The notes beneath the pieces are model-generated. The model ran no database searches, was not told where the DNA came from, and saw nothing but the letters and a program-made list of their open reading frames with translations. This document shows positions 43,923-54,146 of a stretch of DNA of 64,000 bases, in pieces (position 1 is the first letter of the stretch; every line of letters starts with the position of its first letter). A program made the translations under genes and the position numbers. Source of the DNA: Clostridium_I sp963725425 (GTDB lineage Bacteria > Bacillota > Clostridia > Clostridiales > Clostridiaceae); NCBI GenBank assembly GCA_963725425.1, contig CAVRYJ010000044.1, positions 186,001-250,000 on the forward strand, written 5' to 3'.

Positions 43923-45693
43923 ATGGCATTTAACGTGAAAGAAAAATTAAAAGGAGCAATTACTAAGAAACGTATCATAATTTTAGTGCTACTAATATTA
44001 GTAATTGGAGGTGGAACAGGGGTATATTTAAATCGTAATAAACTTTTTGCAAAAAAGGTATTGCACAGAGAACTACAGTTGTAAAAAAAGGAGAAATAAA
44101 TGTTACGGTTACAGGTTCAGGACCTTTAACGTATTCTCAGAGTTCTGTACAAGCTACAGAAGTTGCAGGAAAAATCACAAAGCTTTATTTCAAGCAAGGT
44201 GACAAGGTAAAAGCAGGAGATCTTATTGCAGAAATTGATGATAAAAATGCAGCCCAAGATCTTCAAGCTAAGGAAAATGCACTTCAGCAAGCACAGGTAT
44301 CTGATTCAAGTGGATACATAGATCCAAATAGTCTTTTAGTTAAAGCACCTTTTACAGGTCAGGTAAGTGCTATAGCCGTTACTACAGGCGCTACAATTCA
44401 AAAGGAGCAGCTATTGCAACTGTTACGGATACCTCTAAATTAAAATTAATGGTACCATTTAATACTGCTGATGCTTCTAAAATATCAGTAGGACAAACTG
44501 CAACTGTATCTCTAACTACACTGATGCAGTCTGTACAAGGCACCGTAGCATACATTAACAATCAAACTGATACTACTTCTTCTGGGGGTAAGGTGATTCA
44601 AGTTGAAATTGATATAAACAATCCAGGAGGTCTTCTTGGCGCTATGACAGCTAATGCAGATGTTAACACGGCTAGCGGAGTTGTATCAAGTGTACAAAAT
44701 GGAAGTCTCGCTTATATAAATCAGCAAATAGTATATGCTGCGCAAGCTGGAACTGTTGGGACTATACAGGTTCAAAATGGCCAGAAGGTTAATAGTGGAG
44801 ATCTTCTTGTTTCACTACAAGATAATACTATAAATCAAAACAATCAATTGGGAGATCTTAAGGTTCAATCTGCTGCGTCATCTGTAGCTTTAGCACAGCA
44901 GACTCTTGCAGATTATAAGATATATTCATCTATAGATGGAGCTATTACATCACTTACTTTAAATGTTGGTGATAATGTAAATGCAGAAGAAACCATAGCA
45001 ACTGTAGAAAATACAAATCAAATACAATTTGAAGCACCTATTGATGAACTTGATGTACCAAAACTTGCAGTTGGTCAAAAGGTTAAAGTTACAATGGATG
45101 CACTTCCCGAAACTACAACAACACCTTTAGAGGGAGTAGTTGAAACTATACCTTATGATGGAACAGCAACGGATGGAGTAGCTACTTTCAATATAACCAT
45201 TCAAATCACAAGCCCTAGTGATAAGTTAAAAAGTGGTATGAATGCAAATGCTGAAATTGAAGTAAATGATGTTAAAAATGTTTTAGAAGTTCCTGTAGAA
45301 GCAGTAACAGAAACAAATAATAAAAAATATGTATGGGTAAAATCTAGCAGTAAGAATTCTGCAAGCAAAGGTAAGTCAAAAAGTAGCAGTAGCAGTAACA
45401 GCTATTATGCAAATGCAGTTAAAAAGCTAATTACTGTGGGAGTTAATAATACTAATTATATTCAAGTGACAAGTGGATTAAGCGAAGGTGATGTAATAAT
45501 TTTACCACAGTTACAAACAGCAGATACTAGTAGTTCATCTAGCGGCGGCATGGGCATGGGCGGCGGTGGCGGCGGTGGCAGCACTAGTAAAAAAAGTAGT
45601 AGTACAAATAGTAGCAGTAGTACAAGTGGTAGTACTAGTAAAAGTGGTAGTACAAGTGGTAGTAGTAGCAGCAGTGGAGGTGGAAAAAATTGA
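43923..45693 (+). pseudogene. MacA/HlyD-type efflux adaptor (membrane fusion protein), two frameshifts
   Basis: ATG 43923 after GGAGGT starts a membrane-anchored N-terminus (KRIIILVLLILVIGGGTGVYL). The frame stops at 44082 after an A6 run (44051-44056). It continues in the next frame with the first lipoyl half (TTVVKKGEINVTVTGSG, KAGDLIAEIDDKNA) and shifts again at an A4 run (44400-44403) into the long frame to 45693. Adding one A at each place gives a full adaptor of about 590 residues with two biotinyl-lipoyl-like units, beta-barrel and a Ser/Gly-rich tail (positions 45530-45685). The downstream ABC genes overlap and are intact, which speaks for sequencing slips or very recent decay. Confidence 0.85.
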
Positions 45694-46367
45694 TAGAAAT
45701 CTCTAATATGTCCAAGATATATACAATGGGTGGCATTAAAGTTATTGCTCTTAATAATATAAAGTTACACATAAATGCCCACGAATTTGTTTCAATAATC
45801 GGCCCATCAGGATCAGGAAAATCTACACTTATGAATATGCTTGGATGTCTTGATACTCCGACTTCTGGTAATTATAAGCTTGATGGAAGAGAAGTTAGTA
45901 AACTTAAAGATGATCAATTAGCGGAAATAAGAAATTTTAAAATAGGATTTATATTTCAAAAATACAATTTATTGCCAAAACTATCTTCATTAGAAAATGT
46001 GGAATTACCGCTTATTTATCAAGGAGTTAAACCTAAAGAAGTAAGAGAAAGAGCAATAGCCTCTTTAAATAGTGTTGGTTTAAAAGAAAAAATGCACCAT
46101 AAACCTAACGAACTTTCAGGTGGACAACAACAAAGAGTTTCCATTGCTAGAGCACTAGTAACAAGACCACCGGTAATACTTGCAGATGAGCCTACAGGAG
46201 CCCTTGACAGTAAAACTGGAATAGAAGTTATGGGAATTTTAAAAGAGCTTAATGCAAATGGAAATACCATTATTTTAATAACTCATGATAACAACCTAGC
46301 AAAACAGGCTAAGCGTATGGTAAGAATTCAAGACGGTGAAATTACTGAGGACCTGGAGGTGAAATAA
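45690..46367 (+). CDS. ABC transporter ATP-binding protein (MacB/LolD type)
   Basis: A 225-residue protein from TTG 45690, overlapping the adaptor stop (TTGA), with GGAGGTGG before it. Walker A GPSGSGKST (residues 38-46), Q loop FQKYNLLPKL, signature LSGGQQQR, Walker B VILADEPTGALDS and H loop ITHD are all present. The length and the MacB-type LDSKTG segment fit the ATPase of a peptide or lipoprotein/antibiotic mechanotransmission system. It forms an operon with the adaptor and permease. Confidence 0.94.
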   Translation: MIEISNMSKIYTMGGIKVIALNNIKLHINAHEFVSIIGPSGSGKSTLMNMLGCLDTPTSGNYKLDGREVSKLKDDQLAEIRNFKIGFIFQKYNLLPKLSSLENVELPLIYQGVKPKEVRERAIASLNSVGLKEKMHHKPNELSGGQQQRVSIARALVTRPPVILADEPTGALDSKTGIEVMGILKELNANGNTIILITHDNNLAKQAKRMVRIQDGEITEDLEVK

Positions 46368-47545
46368 TGAATTTATCCCAATGTTTTAAAATGGCTATGA
46401 AAAGTATTGTATCTAATAAAGTTAGATCTTTCCTCACAATGCTGGGAGTAATTATTGGTGTTTCAGCTGTTATTATAGCAACAGCCTATGTAGAAGGTAG
46501 TACCCAAAAAATATCAGATCAAGTAGAAAGTCTCGGTACAAACTTAGTTCAAGTAATGATTGTAGGTAGGAATAGTAATAAAGATATTACTTATGCAGAT
46601 ATGGAAAAATTTCAACAAGATAATAGTGATGTTGTAGGTGCTATAGCCCCATCTTTGTCTACATCTGTTACTGCAAAGATGGGGGATCTTAATACTAGTA
46701 CTACTCTACTAGGTACAAGTCCTTCCTATGCTAGTATAAAAAACGTTAGTGTGCAAAGTGGAAGATTTATAAATCAAATGGATATTGATTATAATCAAAA
46801 GGTTGCCATAATTGGTACTGCAGTAGCCAATGCCATTTCGCCTGGTGCAAGCCCTATAAATAGTATAATAAAGGTCAATGGCATGCAGCTTCAGGTGGTT
46901 GGTGTGCTTCAGCAAACAAGTAATGGACAAACTGGAACTGCGGATGATGAGATTATTATTCCAGTAACAGTAGCTACAAGGTTAACTAAAAATATAAATA
47001 TAAGGAACTTTGTTATTCAGGCTACTAGTTCAGATACTACTAATACTGCCGTTGATAGGGTAAATACCTTTCTTTATAATTTATACAGAGATACTAGTGC
47101 TTATAGAGTTATTAACTCTGCACAGATGCTATCAAGCCTTAGCTCAATAACAGGTATCCTTATGCTTGTAGTTGGTGGAATTGCAGGTATTTCACTCCTA
47201 GTTGGAGGCATAGGTATTATGAATATAATGCTTGTGTCCGTAACGGAAAGAACAAAAGAAATTGGTATTAGAAAGGCTATTGGAGCTAAAAAGGGCAGTA
47301 TTCTTATGCAATTTTTAATTGAAGCTTTGATGGTTACAGGTATAGGTGGACTCACTGGAGTGTTAATAGGAGTTTCTTTTATAAAATTTATAATAGGAGG
47401 CTTGAAATTAACTGCTGAAGTCTATCCAATAAATTGGATTATAATTTCCTTTGGTTTTTCCCTTGTAATTGGGGTTGTCTTCGGAATGTATCCTGCTAGC
47501 AAAGCAGCAAAATTAAATCCTATAGATGCTTTAATGTTTGAATAG
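46367..47545 (+). CDS. ABC transporter permease (MacB/FtsX family)
   Basis: A 392-residue protein whose ATG overlaps the ATPase stop by one base (TAATG). One N-terminal membrane helix (about 20-42, VRSFLTMLGVIIGVSAVII), an extracellular MacB_PCD domain (about 45-240), then three C-terminal helices with the FtsX motif SVTERTKEIGIRKAIGA. It fits MacB-type efflux of peptides or macrolides, or export of surface molecules. It works with the ATPase and adaptor, probably under the two-component system just upstream. Confidence 0.93.
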   Translation: MNLSQCFKMAMKSIVSNKVRSFLTMLGVIIGVSAVIIATAYVEGSTQKISDQVESLGTNLVQVMIVGRNSNKDITYADMEKFQQDNSDVVGAIAPSLSTSVTAKMGDLNTSTTLLGTSPSYASIKNVSVQSGRFINQMDIDYNQKVAIIGTAVANAISPGASPINSIIKVNGMQLQVVGVLQQTSNGQTGTADDEIIIPVTVATRLTKNINIRNFVIQATSSDTTNTAVDRVNTFLYNLYRDTSAYRVINSAQMLSSLSSITGILMLVVGGIAGISLLVGGIGIMNIMLVSVTERTKEIGIRKAIGAKKGSILMQFLIEALMVTGIGGLTGVLIGVSFIKFIIGGLKLTAEVYPINWIIISFGFSLVIGVVFGMYPASKAAKLNPIDALMFE

Positions 47546-47568
47546 TAAAGGTAAAGGATGGTGTAAAA

Positions 47569-49830
47569 ATGAAATCAAAAAGAACAAAGTTTAGTTTAGT
47601 AGTATTTTGCATATTTTTATTTACCAGTTTATGTCCAATGGTTGCATTTGCAAGTCCAACCAATGTAAATTGGCAAGACCCCCTTACAAGAATGAAACAG
47701 ATTGGAGTTATTGACAATTCAGTGACCAATGGGGATGCGGTTTTAACTAGAGGCCAGTTTGCAAAATCTATAGTTACAATAAGTGGCTCCACTGATTTAG
47801 CATCAACTATGGTTGGATCAACAATTTATCCTGATGTAAACGCTAGTAGTGCTCTTAGCGGTTATGTAAATGAATTAGCAAATCAAAGTTTAATGTATGG
47901 TATGGCTGATGGTAGCTTTCATGCTGAACAAAATATAACTTATGCAGATGCATGTACAATCCTAGTGAAACTTTTAGGATATACAGATGCAGATCTAACA
48001 GGTACATGGCCAAATAGTTATATTAATAAGGCAAAAAGTTTAGATCTGACAACTAATATAAGTTTAAAAAAGAATGACAATGTTCCCGTTTGGGCTGCAG
48101 CACTTATGTTTGACAGATTACTTAGCACAAATATTAAAAAGACAGCGGTAGCAAGTGCAAGTGAGACTTATTTACAATACGTAAATCTTTATGCAGATTA
48201 CACTATACTAGATACTCCTATCAGCTCAAAGAATGTGGCAAATGGATCTGTACTTACTGATCAAGGAGTACTTTACACAGATAATGATAATCTACAGGTT
48301 GGAAGCACATATAGACTTGGTGTAACAAATGGAGATATTAATACCGTTTATGGAGAGATTAGTAATACCCAAAGTATTACGGTTACATCCGCTACAGGAA
48401 ATACAGTATATTATGCTGGTACTAGTGGTGCAAGCAATATGACGCTTCCTTCAGGAGTTGTATACTATTACCATGGTGTACAAGAAGCTTATGCCAATAT
48501 AAACAGCCTATTAAAGGTTGATACTACAATAGTATTTAAATATAATACAACTAAAACTGGATATAGTACTGCGGTAATTGTGGATCCTATATATAGTAGT
48601 CCAGAAATAGCGTTAAATTTTAATCCTACCTCAAATACGTTAGGATCTATAAAGTTTGACGCAACTACTCCAATTATTAAAAATGGACAAACTGCAACTA
48701 AAAGTGATATTCAGGATATGGATGCAGTTTATACTGTAACAGATGCTAATGGTGCAAATAGAAAAATACAAGTTTTTGAAAATAATGTGCAAGGAACCAT
48801 TACAGAATTTTTAACAAGTGCATCATCAGCAACAGGTATACAAATTGATAATACAAGTTACAATTATAGTAGTACTATGGATTTAAGTAATATTTCTTCC
48901 TTCAATATTGGGGATTTAGTAGAAGGAATAGAAGGATATGATGGCAGCATAATAGCTTTAAAAAGTATAAGTGAAAAAACTGGAGCTTTAGTTGGTGGGG
49001 TTACAATCCTTGGAAACTCAAAAACCTCAGATAACTTAACAGATAATCAAGTTTTGGCAATAACAGATTCAAGTACAACTGGAACGGGAACAATATACAA
49101 TTGTTTAAGTGGAGCTGGAAACCTTAGTGTTGGAGCTAAATATAATTTGTATATTGATGGAAATAACATTACAAAAGTTCAAAAATTAGATAATACTGTT
49201 GAAAATTATTCAGTAACAAGTGTATCAAATTCTAATATAAGTGTTACAGATATAAGTGATCAGAACCAGAGTAGAGTTATAACATTACCACAGGCATCTG
49301 CTTATTATTATCATGGACAGAAGGAACCAGATTATAATACAGCACTTAATGCAGTACAGCCTTACTCTTCAATTATTCTAGCAAAGGATACTAATGGTGA
49401 TGGATATTCTTATGCAATAATTGTTGATCCATACTTTAGTGATCCACAATTGTACAAAAATGACCGTAACAATATTATAACTGAAATAAGTGGAGATAAT
49501 GGTGTGGTTATATACAGGAATGGACAATATGGTGTGTCTTTAGATAGTCTAAATGATGATGATGTAGTTTATTTCGTATCAGACATTTGGAATACAAATA
49601 GATATATTTATGTAAATGAAGATATTGTTTATGGAAAGATTACTGGGTTTACACCTAATAAACTTAATGCAACGTCCATATCTATTGATGGAACAAGCTA
49701 TCAATTTAGCCAGTACTTTAATAGTTCTGAGCTTAAAACAACTTTTGCCAGTTTAGTAACTAATGATTATGTATCATTAATTTTAGGCTATGATGGAAAA
49801 GTACTTGATATTTTTACAACAACGAAGTGA
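47569..49830 (+). CDS. S-layer-homology (SLH) domain surface protein
   Basis: A 753-residue protein starting 23 bases after the permease, with AAAGGATGG as ribosome site. Signal peptide to about residue 28 (VAFASP), then SLH-type repeats at about 35-190 (LTRGQFAKSIV, IYPDVNASSALSGYVNELANQ, LMYGMADGSFHAEQNITYADACTILVKLLGY). The remaining 560 residues are beta-rich and contain two similar halves (VVYYYHGVQEAYANINSL and ASAYYYHGQKEPDYNTAL). SLH repeats bind pyruvylated wall polymer. The stop codon lies inside the first unit of the 7-bp array. Confidence 0.88.
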   Translation: MKSKRTKFSLVVFCIFLFTSLCPMVAFASPTNVNWQDPLTRMKQIGVIDNSVTNGDAVLTRGQFAKSIVTISGSTDLASTMVGSTIYPDVNASSALSGYVNELANQSLMYGMADGSFHAEQNITYADACTILVKLLGYTDADLTGTWPNSYINKAKSLDLTTNISLKKNDNVPVWAAALMFDRLLSTNIKKTAVASASETYLQYVNLYADYTILDTPISSKNVANGSVLTDQGVLYTDNDNLQVGSTYRLGVTNGDINTVYGEISNTQSITVTSATGNTVYYAGTSGASNMTLPSGVVYYYHGVQEAYANINSLLKVDTTIVFKYNTTKTGYSTAVIVDPIYSSPEIALNFNPTSNTLGSIKFDATTPIIKNGQTATKSDIQDMDAVYTVTDANGANRKIQVFENNVQGTITEFLTSASSATGIQIDNTSYNYSSTMDLSNISSFNIGDLVEGIEGYDGSIIALKSISEKTGALVGGVTILGNSKTSDNLTDNQVLAITDSSTTGTGTIYNCLSGAGNLSVGAKYNLYIDGNNITKVQKLDNTVENYSVTSVSNSNISVTDISDQNQSRVITLPQASAYYYHGQKEPDYNTALNAVQPYSSIILAKDTNGDGYSYAIIVDPYFSDPQLYKNDRNNIITEISGDNGVVIYRNGQYGVSLDSLNDDDVVYFVSDIWNTNRYIYVNEDIVYGKITGFTPNKLNATSISIDGTSYQFSQYFNSSELKTTFASLVTNDYVSLILGYDGKVLDIFTTTK

Positions 49831-49924
49831 CAAGTGACAAGTGACAAGTGACAAGTGGCAAGTGACAAGTGGCAAGTGGCAAGTGACAAGTGACAAGTGA
49901 CAAGTGACAAGTGACAAGTGACAA
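49827..49924. repeat. 14 tandem units of GTGACAA (7 bp)
   Basis: Fourteen exact-length units; eleven read GTGACAA and three read GTGGCAA (units 5, 7 and 8). The first unit supplies the TGA stop of the SLH gene. The array abuts CAAGCTAA and an IS3 end. Confidence 0.95.
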
Positions 49925-50003
49925 GCTAATAGACCCCCTCAAGAAGCTGGACTACACACTCGAATGAAGGTAGAATAAAAAAGTAGTGTTTAGGGGGTAA
50001 ATT

Positions 50004-50306
50004 ATGACTACTAGATTTACAAGAAAGTTCACAGAAGAAGAGAGAGTTGCAATTGTTGAAGAAGCTTTGGAATACGGGAGTAATGCTTTAGTTGCAGCAA
50101 AGCATGAGCTTAATCCTGGTCAAGTTGCAAATTGGAAAGGTAATTATAGAAGATATCAACAGACACTGAAGCCGAAGGAACCAAAAGAAGAGAACATCAT
50201 TGTAAATTACAAAACTGAGTACAAGAAATTAATTGATGAAAATAAGGAAAAAGATTTAGAAATAGCAATATTAAGAGATCTACTAAAAAAAAAGAAGACG
50301 ATATAG
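50004..50306 (+). CDS. IS3-family OrfA
   Basis: A 100-residue HTH protein (KFTEEERVAIVEEALEYGSNALVAAKHELNPGQVANWKGNY, residues 8-48) with a C-terminal coiled coil (KKLIDENKEKDLEIAILRDLL). It ends over an A9 run near 50285-50293 that allows a -1 shift into OrfB, as usual for IS3. Confidence 0.87.
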   Translation: MTTRFTRKFTEEERVAIVEEALEYGSNALVAAKHELNPGQVANWKGNYRRYQQTLKPKEPKEENIIVNYKTEYKKLIDENKEKDLEIAILRDLLKKKKTI

Positions 50307-51246
50307 ACTACTACGAATATGCTGAACAATGTATTTCTTGTGGAGCGCCAGTGATTGCTATTATTAGAATACTAGGGCTAAAAAAGTCAACGTATTATCG
50401 AAGACAAAAGGTTATAGCAGAAGGCGATAAGCCAGTTAGAAGGGAAAATGGTATTATACCAGGATTTAGTTATAATCTTAATAATGTAAAAATAAATGAC
50501 TTAGAAATACAGAAATATATAAGTAAAATAAAATCTGAAGAGTTTGGTAGACATTATGGATACAAGAAAGTATCATCTGTACTTAAGCGAAAATATTGTT
50601 TAAAGATAAATAAGAAAAAGGTTTATAGATTAATGAATTCAATGGGAATGTTAAGAGATAAAATGGAGCGTGTTAGCAAATATAAACGTATTTGTAAAAA
50701 CCATTTAATTAATCATTCCAATGGATTATGGGAGATGGATACAAAATATATTTATATTGCAGGCACACGTCAGGTGGCTTATTTGACCTCAATAATAGAT
50801 GTGTTTGACCGAAACATTGTATCTTGTAAAATGTCGCTCTCTGCCAATACTGAGACAGCTCAGGAAGTGATGCTTGCCGCATTATATAATAGGGACATTA
50901 AAAATAGTGTGACAGGACTTACAATGCGGACAGATAATGGGTCACAGTTTATCGCACATAAATTCGAAAAAATGTGTATAAAGGAAAACTTAATACACAG
51001 AAAGAATCCCTGTGCATAGCCCCAATTATGATGCACATATAGAGTCATATCATAGATACCTTTCAAGACGAATGCCTTGCAGGTAGGATATTCAACACTT
51101 TAGAAGAAGCAAGGGCTGTTGTCTTTAATTATGTTAATGGTTACAATACTATACGAGTTCATTCATCGATAGATTACAGAACTCCATTTGAGTTCTATAA
51201 TTTGAAAAATTCAAATTTTAAGAATGAGCTAGTAATTAGATTATAA
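50294..51246 (+). pseudogene. IS3-family OrfB transposase, broken
   Basis: In the -1 frame relative to OrfA: HTH_21 segment (FGRHYGYKKVSSVLKRKY), D in WEMDTKYIYI and D in MRTDNGSQFIA are present. The frame ends at 51019 (HRKNPCA) where SPNYDAHIESYH should follow; that continues in another frame, and a second shift before QDECLAGRIFNTLEEA is needed to reach the natural end at 51246. With two lesions it is unlikely to be active. Confidence 0.85.
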
Positions 51247-51279
51247 AGTCCCATCTGAGGGGGCCAATCCGCAAGCTAA

Positions 51280-51440
51280 GTGACAAGTGACAGTGGAGAG
51301 TTGAGCAACTTTAACTTTCAAATTTCCACTCTCAATTCTCAACTTACATAAAGGGTTATGGCTTAAGAGGAAGTGGAAAATTGAGAATTGAGAGTTTAGC
51401 AACATTAACTCTCCACTCTCAATTCTCAACTCTCCACTTA
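51280..51440. repeat. Inverted-repeat words of the GTTGAGAATTGAGAG type
   Basis: Two stem-loop pairs made from the same arm words as elements 35411 and 37020 (AATTGAGAATTGAGAG against CTCTCAATTCTCAAC), plus GGGTTATG and its mirror CGTAACCCTTATG around the second. No GCAAAGC-tipped hairpin is present. Confidence 0.6.
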
Positions 51441-51513
51441 ATTAAGGCGTAACCCTTATGTTTTATTTTTTGGAGGTACTACATTAAATATTAGTTCATT
51501 GGAGGCATGCGTA

Positions 51514-52237
51514 GTGAAAATTAATACATTTAATGAATCTAGAATATTTCCGGAGCAAAACAAATTTAATAAGAAATCCGCAATTACTACTGTACAAAAT
51601 AAAATTAATTCAAAAAGTTAAAAAGAAACGAAAAACAGAAACAAATTCTATAAATAAGGTTTTAAATAAGGCGTTAGATTCAGATTCAGCTGAAACAAGC
51701 ATATATGATGATCCAGTTATAATTGAAACCCTAGGGTGTGTATACCAAGCAATAGAATATACATCTGAAAATTTATCGCTAAATACCAATTTGTATAACA
51801 AATATTCTAATGAGCTAAAAAACAATAACTTAGATAATGATGAAAAAAATAAAATTCAAGATGAAGTAGCTAATGCAAAACAAAATATACTTGATCTTAC
51901 ATCACCAAAGTATATTTCTTCAATGGATAAGTTTATATCAGGAGTAAATACCGCATTAAAAAATTATTGCTTATCCCAAAATAAAGGCATAAATTTTTCA
52001 AAGGATTTAACAGATAAGAATAGCCTTTTAATACCTTCAATGGAAAGCTTGGGCTTTAAGTCTGATGAAAACATGACTTTTGAACAAGTTCTAGATGAAA
52101 TACCAAATATTGAAAAAACCTTTGATGAAAAATTGTCAAAGTTTAATGCTGTAGCGAATAAATATGAACTAGATGTCGACGATAATGAAGATATCCCTAA
52201 CAAAGGTTTGGCAAAAACATTAAATACATATGCTTAA
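51514..52237 (+). pseudogene. Hypothetical protein, apparent frameshift near the N-terminus
   Basis: GTG 51514 with GGAGG before it opens MKINTFNESRIFPEQNK, which stops at 51619-51621. The main frame (51533-52237) continues KKKRKTETNSINKVLNKALD to the end. The two frames cross between A runs at 51590-51635, so one base is probably missing or extra. The roughly 240-residue product is helical and acidic, without signal peptide or known motif. If no shift exists the gene begins at ATG 51533 without a good ribosome site. The family is unknown. Confidence 0.5.
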
Positions 52238-52634
52238 TAAAGTAACCAGTGCGTTAAGTTTTCATATAAAAAGCTACACCATGGTGGTATCATCCATGAT
52301 GTGGCTCATTTTTGCACTATGTTGGCTCCACAACCCCCTTTTATGTGATGCAGTGCAGCACATGGAGATTCACCAGTGGTTGTAGATTGCGTAAGATTTG
52401 AATAAAAATTTGTGTAGGAGCTTAGTTTTGTTACAGGTTTACCATCCCTGTTTACCGTAACGCTTGCGTAAGGTAATGACTCCTCGCCTATAAGATGATA
52501 ACAATAACAATCTTGTGATTTAGAGAGCTTTCTTAACTATGGAGGGGACTACTTGTACATACCAATGATATACATATATATATTATGTCTCATAAGGAAT
52601 ACAATTAATACAATAGTTAGGTTGGTGCTCTTTA
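52238..52634. other. Spacer with terminator and repeat fragment
   Basis: It contains the hairpin at 52271-52318, a second loose hairpin (CCACAACCCCC/GTGGTTGTAG, 52330-52387), and near 52458-52492 a relative of the inner part of the 17435 repeat element (AACGCTTGCG, GGTAATGACTCCTCGCCTA). No gene is seen. Confidence 0.5.
52271..52318 (+). terminator. Terminator hairpin
   Basis: AGCTACACCATGG pairs with CCATGATGTGGCT, followed by CATTTTTG. Confidence 0.65.
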
Positions 52635-53705
52635 ATGAAAAGAAACAAATCGATGGATATAGCAAAAGGTATTGGTATTATATTAGTTTTAATAGGACAT
52701 AGTGGTTCGCCTCTTATGAATTTTGTTTATTTATTTCATATGCCATTATTCTTTTTTATATCAGGTTATTTTTATAAAGATAAATATTCTGATAATCCTT
52801 TAATATTAATAGTTAAAAGAATAAAAACATTATACATTCCCTGCGTAGTTTACCAAATAATATTTTTAGCACTACACAATTTCTTTTATAAAATAAACAT
52901 ATATAGTAATAACCCATCCTTGGGTAACCTAAGAATTAATCCTTATACTCATTCAGACGAAATAAACGTTCTAAAGAACATATTATCTTTTCACCGTACT
53001 GAGCAATTAGCAGGGGTATTTTGGTTTTTTATTACTTTATTTATTATAAATATAGCATTTTGTTTAATAAGTTTTATTATTAAACATATAATCAAAAATA
53101 GCAAAATACAAGAGGTTTGTAGATCTATAGTGGTAATTATTAGCTTTAGTATAGGCAATTTTTATGCATATCATAATATACATTTCGACAGAAAGCTAGA
53201 AGTAGCCTATGTTGTATTGTTATTTTTCTATGCTGGTTATCTATACAAAAGATATGAATCCATGATAAAAATCAAACTATATGCTAGCATCATATGTTTA
53301 AGTATCCTTGTATGCACTAGTTTTTATGGTACTTTAAGCATTTCAACTAATGAAAATATTAATCCTTTATTTTTGTTATGTACTTCTTTCATGGGAATTT
53401 ATCTTATTATGTGTATTTCCAAATACATGGCTAAAATGAATCTAAGATTCAAACTATTAAAATATATAGGGAAGAATACAGTTGCGATATTATGTTTACA
53501 ATTTTTATGTTTTAAGATTGTAAATTTAATGCAAGTTTTAATATATAAATATCCAAATTACAGAATAGCATCCTATCCAGTTATATCAGGGGCTAAGGGA
53601 TGGTGGATTTTATATGTATTAGTTGGAGTTTTTGTTCCACTGCTTATGCAAAGACTTGTGATTGATAATTTTAAGAACATTTTTAGAAGAAGCAAGAATA
53701 ATTAG
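52635..53705 (+). CDS. Membrane acyltransferase (Acyl_transf_3 family)
   Basis: A 356-residue protein with about ten membrane helices. The N-terminal family motif DIAKGIGIILVLIGHSG carries the catalytic-type His, and FHMPLFFFISGYFYK follows. This family O-acetylates sugars of wall polymers, exopolysaccharides or peptidoglycan at the membrane. The nearest ribosome-like site is GTTGGTGC. The 3' end overlaps, in antisense, the 3' end of a truncated receptor gene. Confidence 0.87.
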   Translation: MKRNKSMDIAKGIGIILVLIGHSGSPLMNFVYLFHMPLFFFISGYFYKDKYSDNPLILIVKRIKTLYIPCVVYQIIFLALHNFFYKINIYSNNPSLGNLRINPYTHSDEINVLKNILSFHRTEQLAGVFWFFITLFIINIAFCLISFIIKHIIKNSKIQEVCRSIVVIISFSIGNFYAYHNIHFDRKLEVAYVVLLFFYAGYLYKRYESMIKIKLYASIICLSILVCTSFYGTLSISTNENINPLFLLCTSFMGIYLIMCISKYMAKMNLRFKLLKYIGKNTVAILCLQFLCFKIVNLMQVLIYKYPNYRIASYPVISGAKGWWILYVLVGVFVPLLMQRLVIDNFKNIFRRSKNN

Positions 53706-54146
53706 GATGGAAATAGATGTTACTATAAGCAAATATATAATGGAATGAATCAATTTGATTTTCCTTGGTGATTTAGTAGAGCAAAGAATGCTAAATCCGA
53801 TTCCAATTAACAAAGTAGCTATTAACGCAACTAATGAAGTATTATTAACACCAAAATATAAAACTCTAAAAGCACCAATGATAATGGAAGCAATAATCGG
53901 TGATAATATTTCTCCAAAAAGAGCAGCTATTAGAATAGGTAAGTAACGAAAGTCAACTATTATATTGGGAATGATTGGTACACTAAATAGCATTAGTAAT
54001 ATCCCTAATAAACCATTCCATGCTCCAAATAATACTTTTGAAAGAAAAGACATATTTAGATAGATATTTTTATTAAGAATAAAGATATAATAAATACTTA
54101 TAAAGGTTATTAAAATACATGAGTTAATAAAAAGTTCAGTAATCAT
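53619..54146 (-). pseudogene. 5TM-5TMR_LYT receptor domain, 3'-truncated
   Basis: A 175-residue protein of five to six membrane helices with the LytS/YhcK-type 5TM signature (FLSKVLFGAWNGLLGILLMLFSVPI, VDFRYLPILIAALFGE). In this family the membrane part is followed by a kinase or GGDEF domain. Here the chain ends 20 residues after the last helix, and these residues are antisense to the acyltransferase gene. The output domain has been lost, probably by the rearrangement that brought the acyltransferase. Confidence 0.72.

Larger units (their letters stand above)
49930..51271 (+). mobile_element. IS3-family element, decayed, inserted at the end of the 7-bp array
   Basis: The ends carry inverted repeats around GACCCCCTCA (left, 49932-) and TGAGGGGGCC (right, -51264). 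The 8 bases CAAGCTAA occur on both sides (49922-49929 and 51272-51279), a probable target duplication, and GTGACAAGTGACA words continue after the right copy. OrfA is intact; OrfB is broken. Confidence 0.8.

Noticed and set aside
49827..49924. Considered as a CRISPR array
   Set aside because: The unit is 7 bp without spacers; it is a simple tandem repeat.
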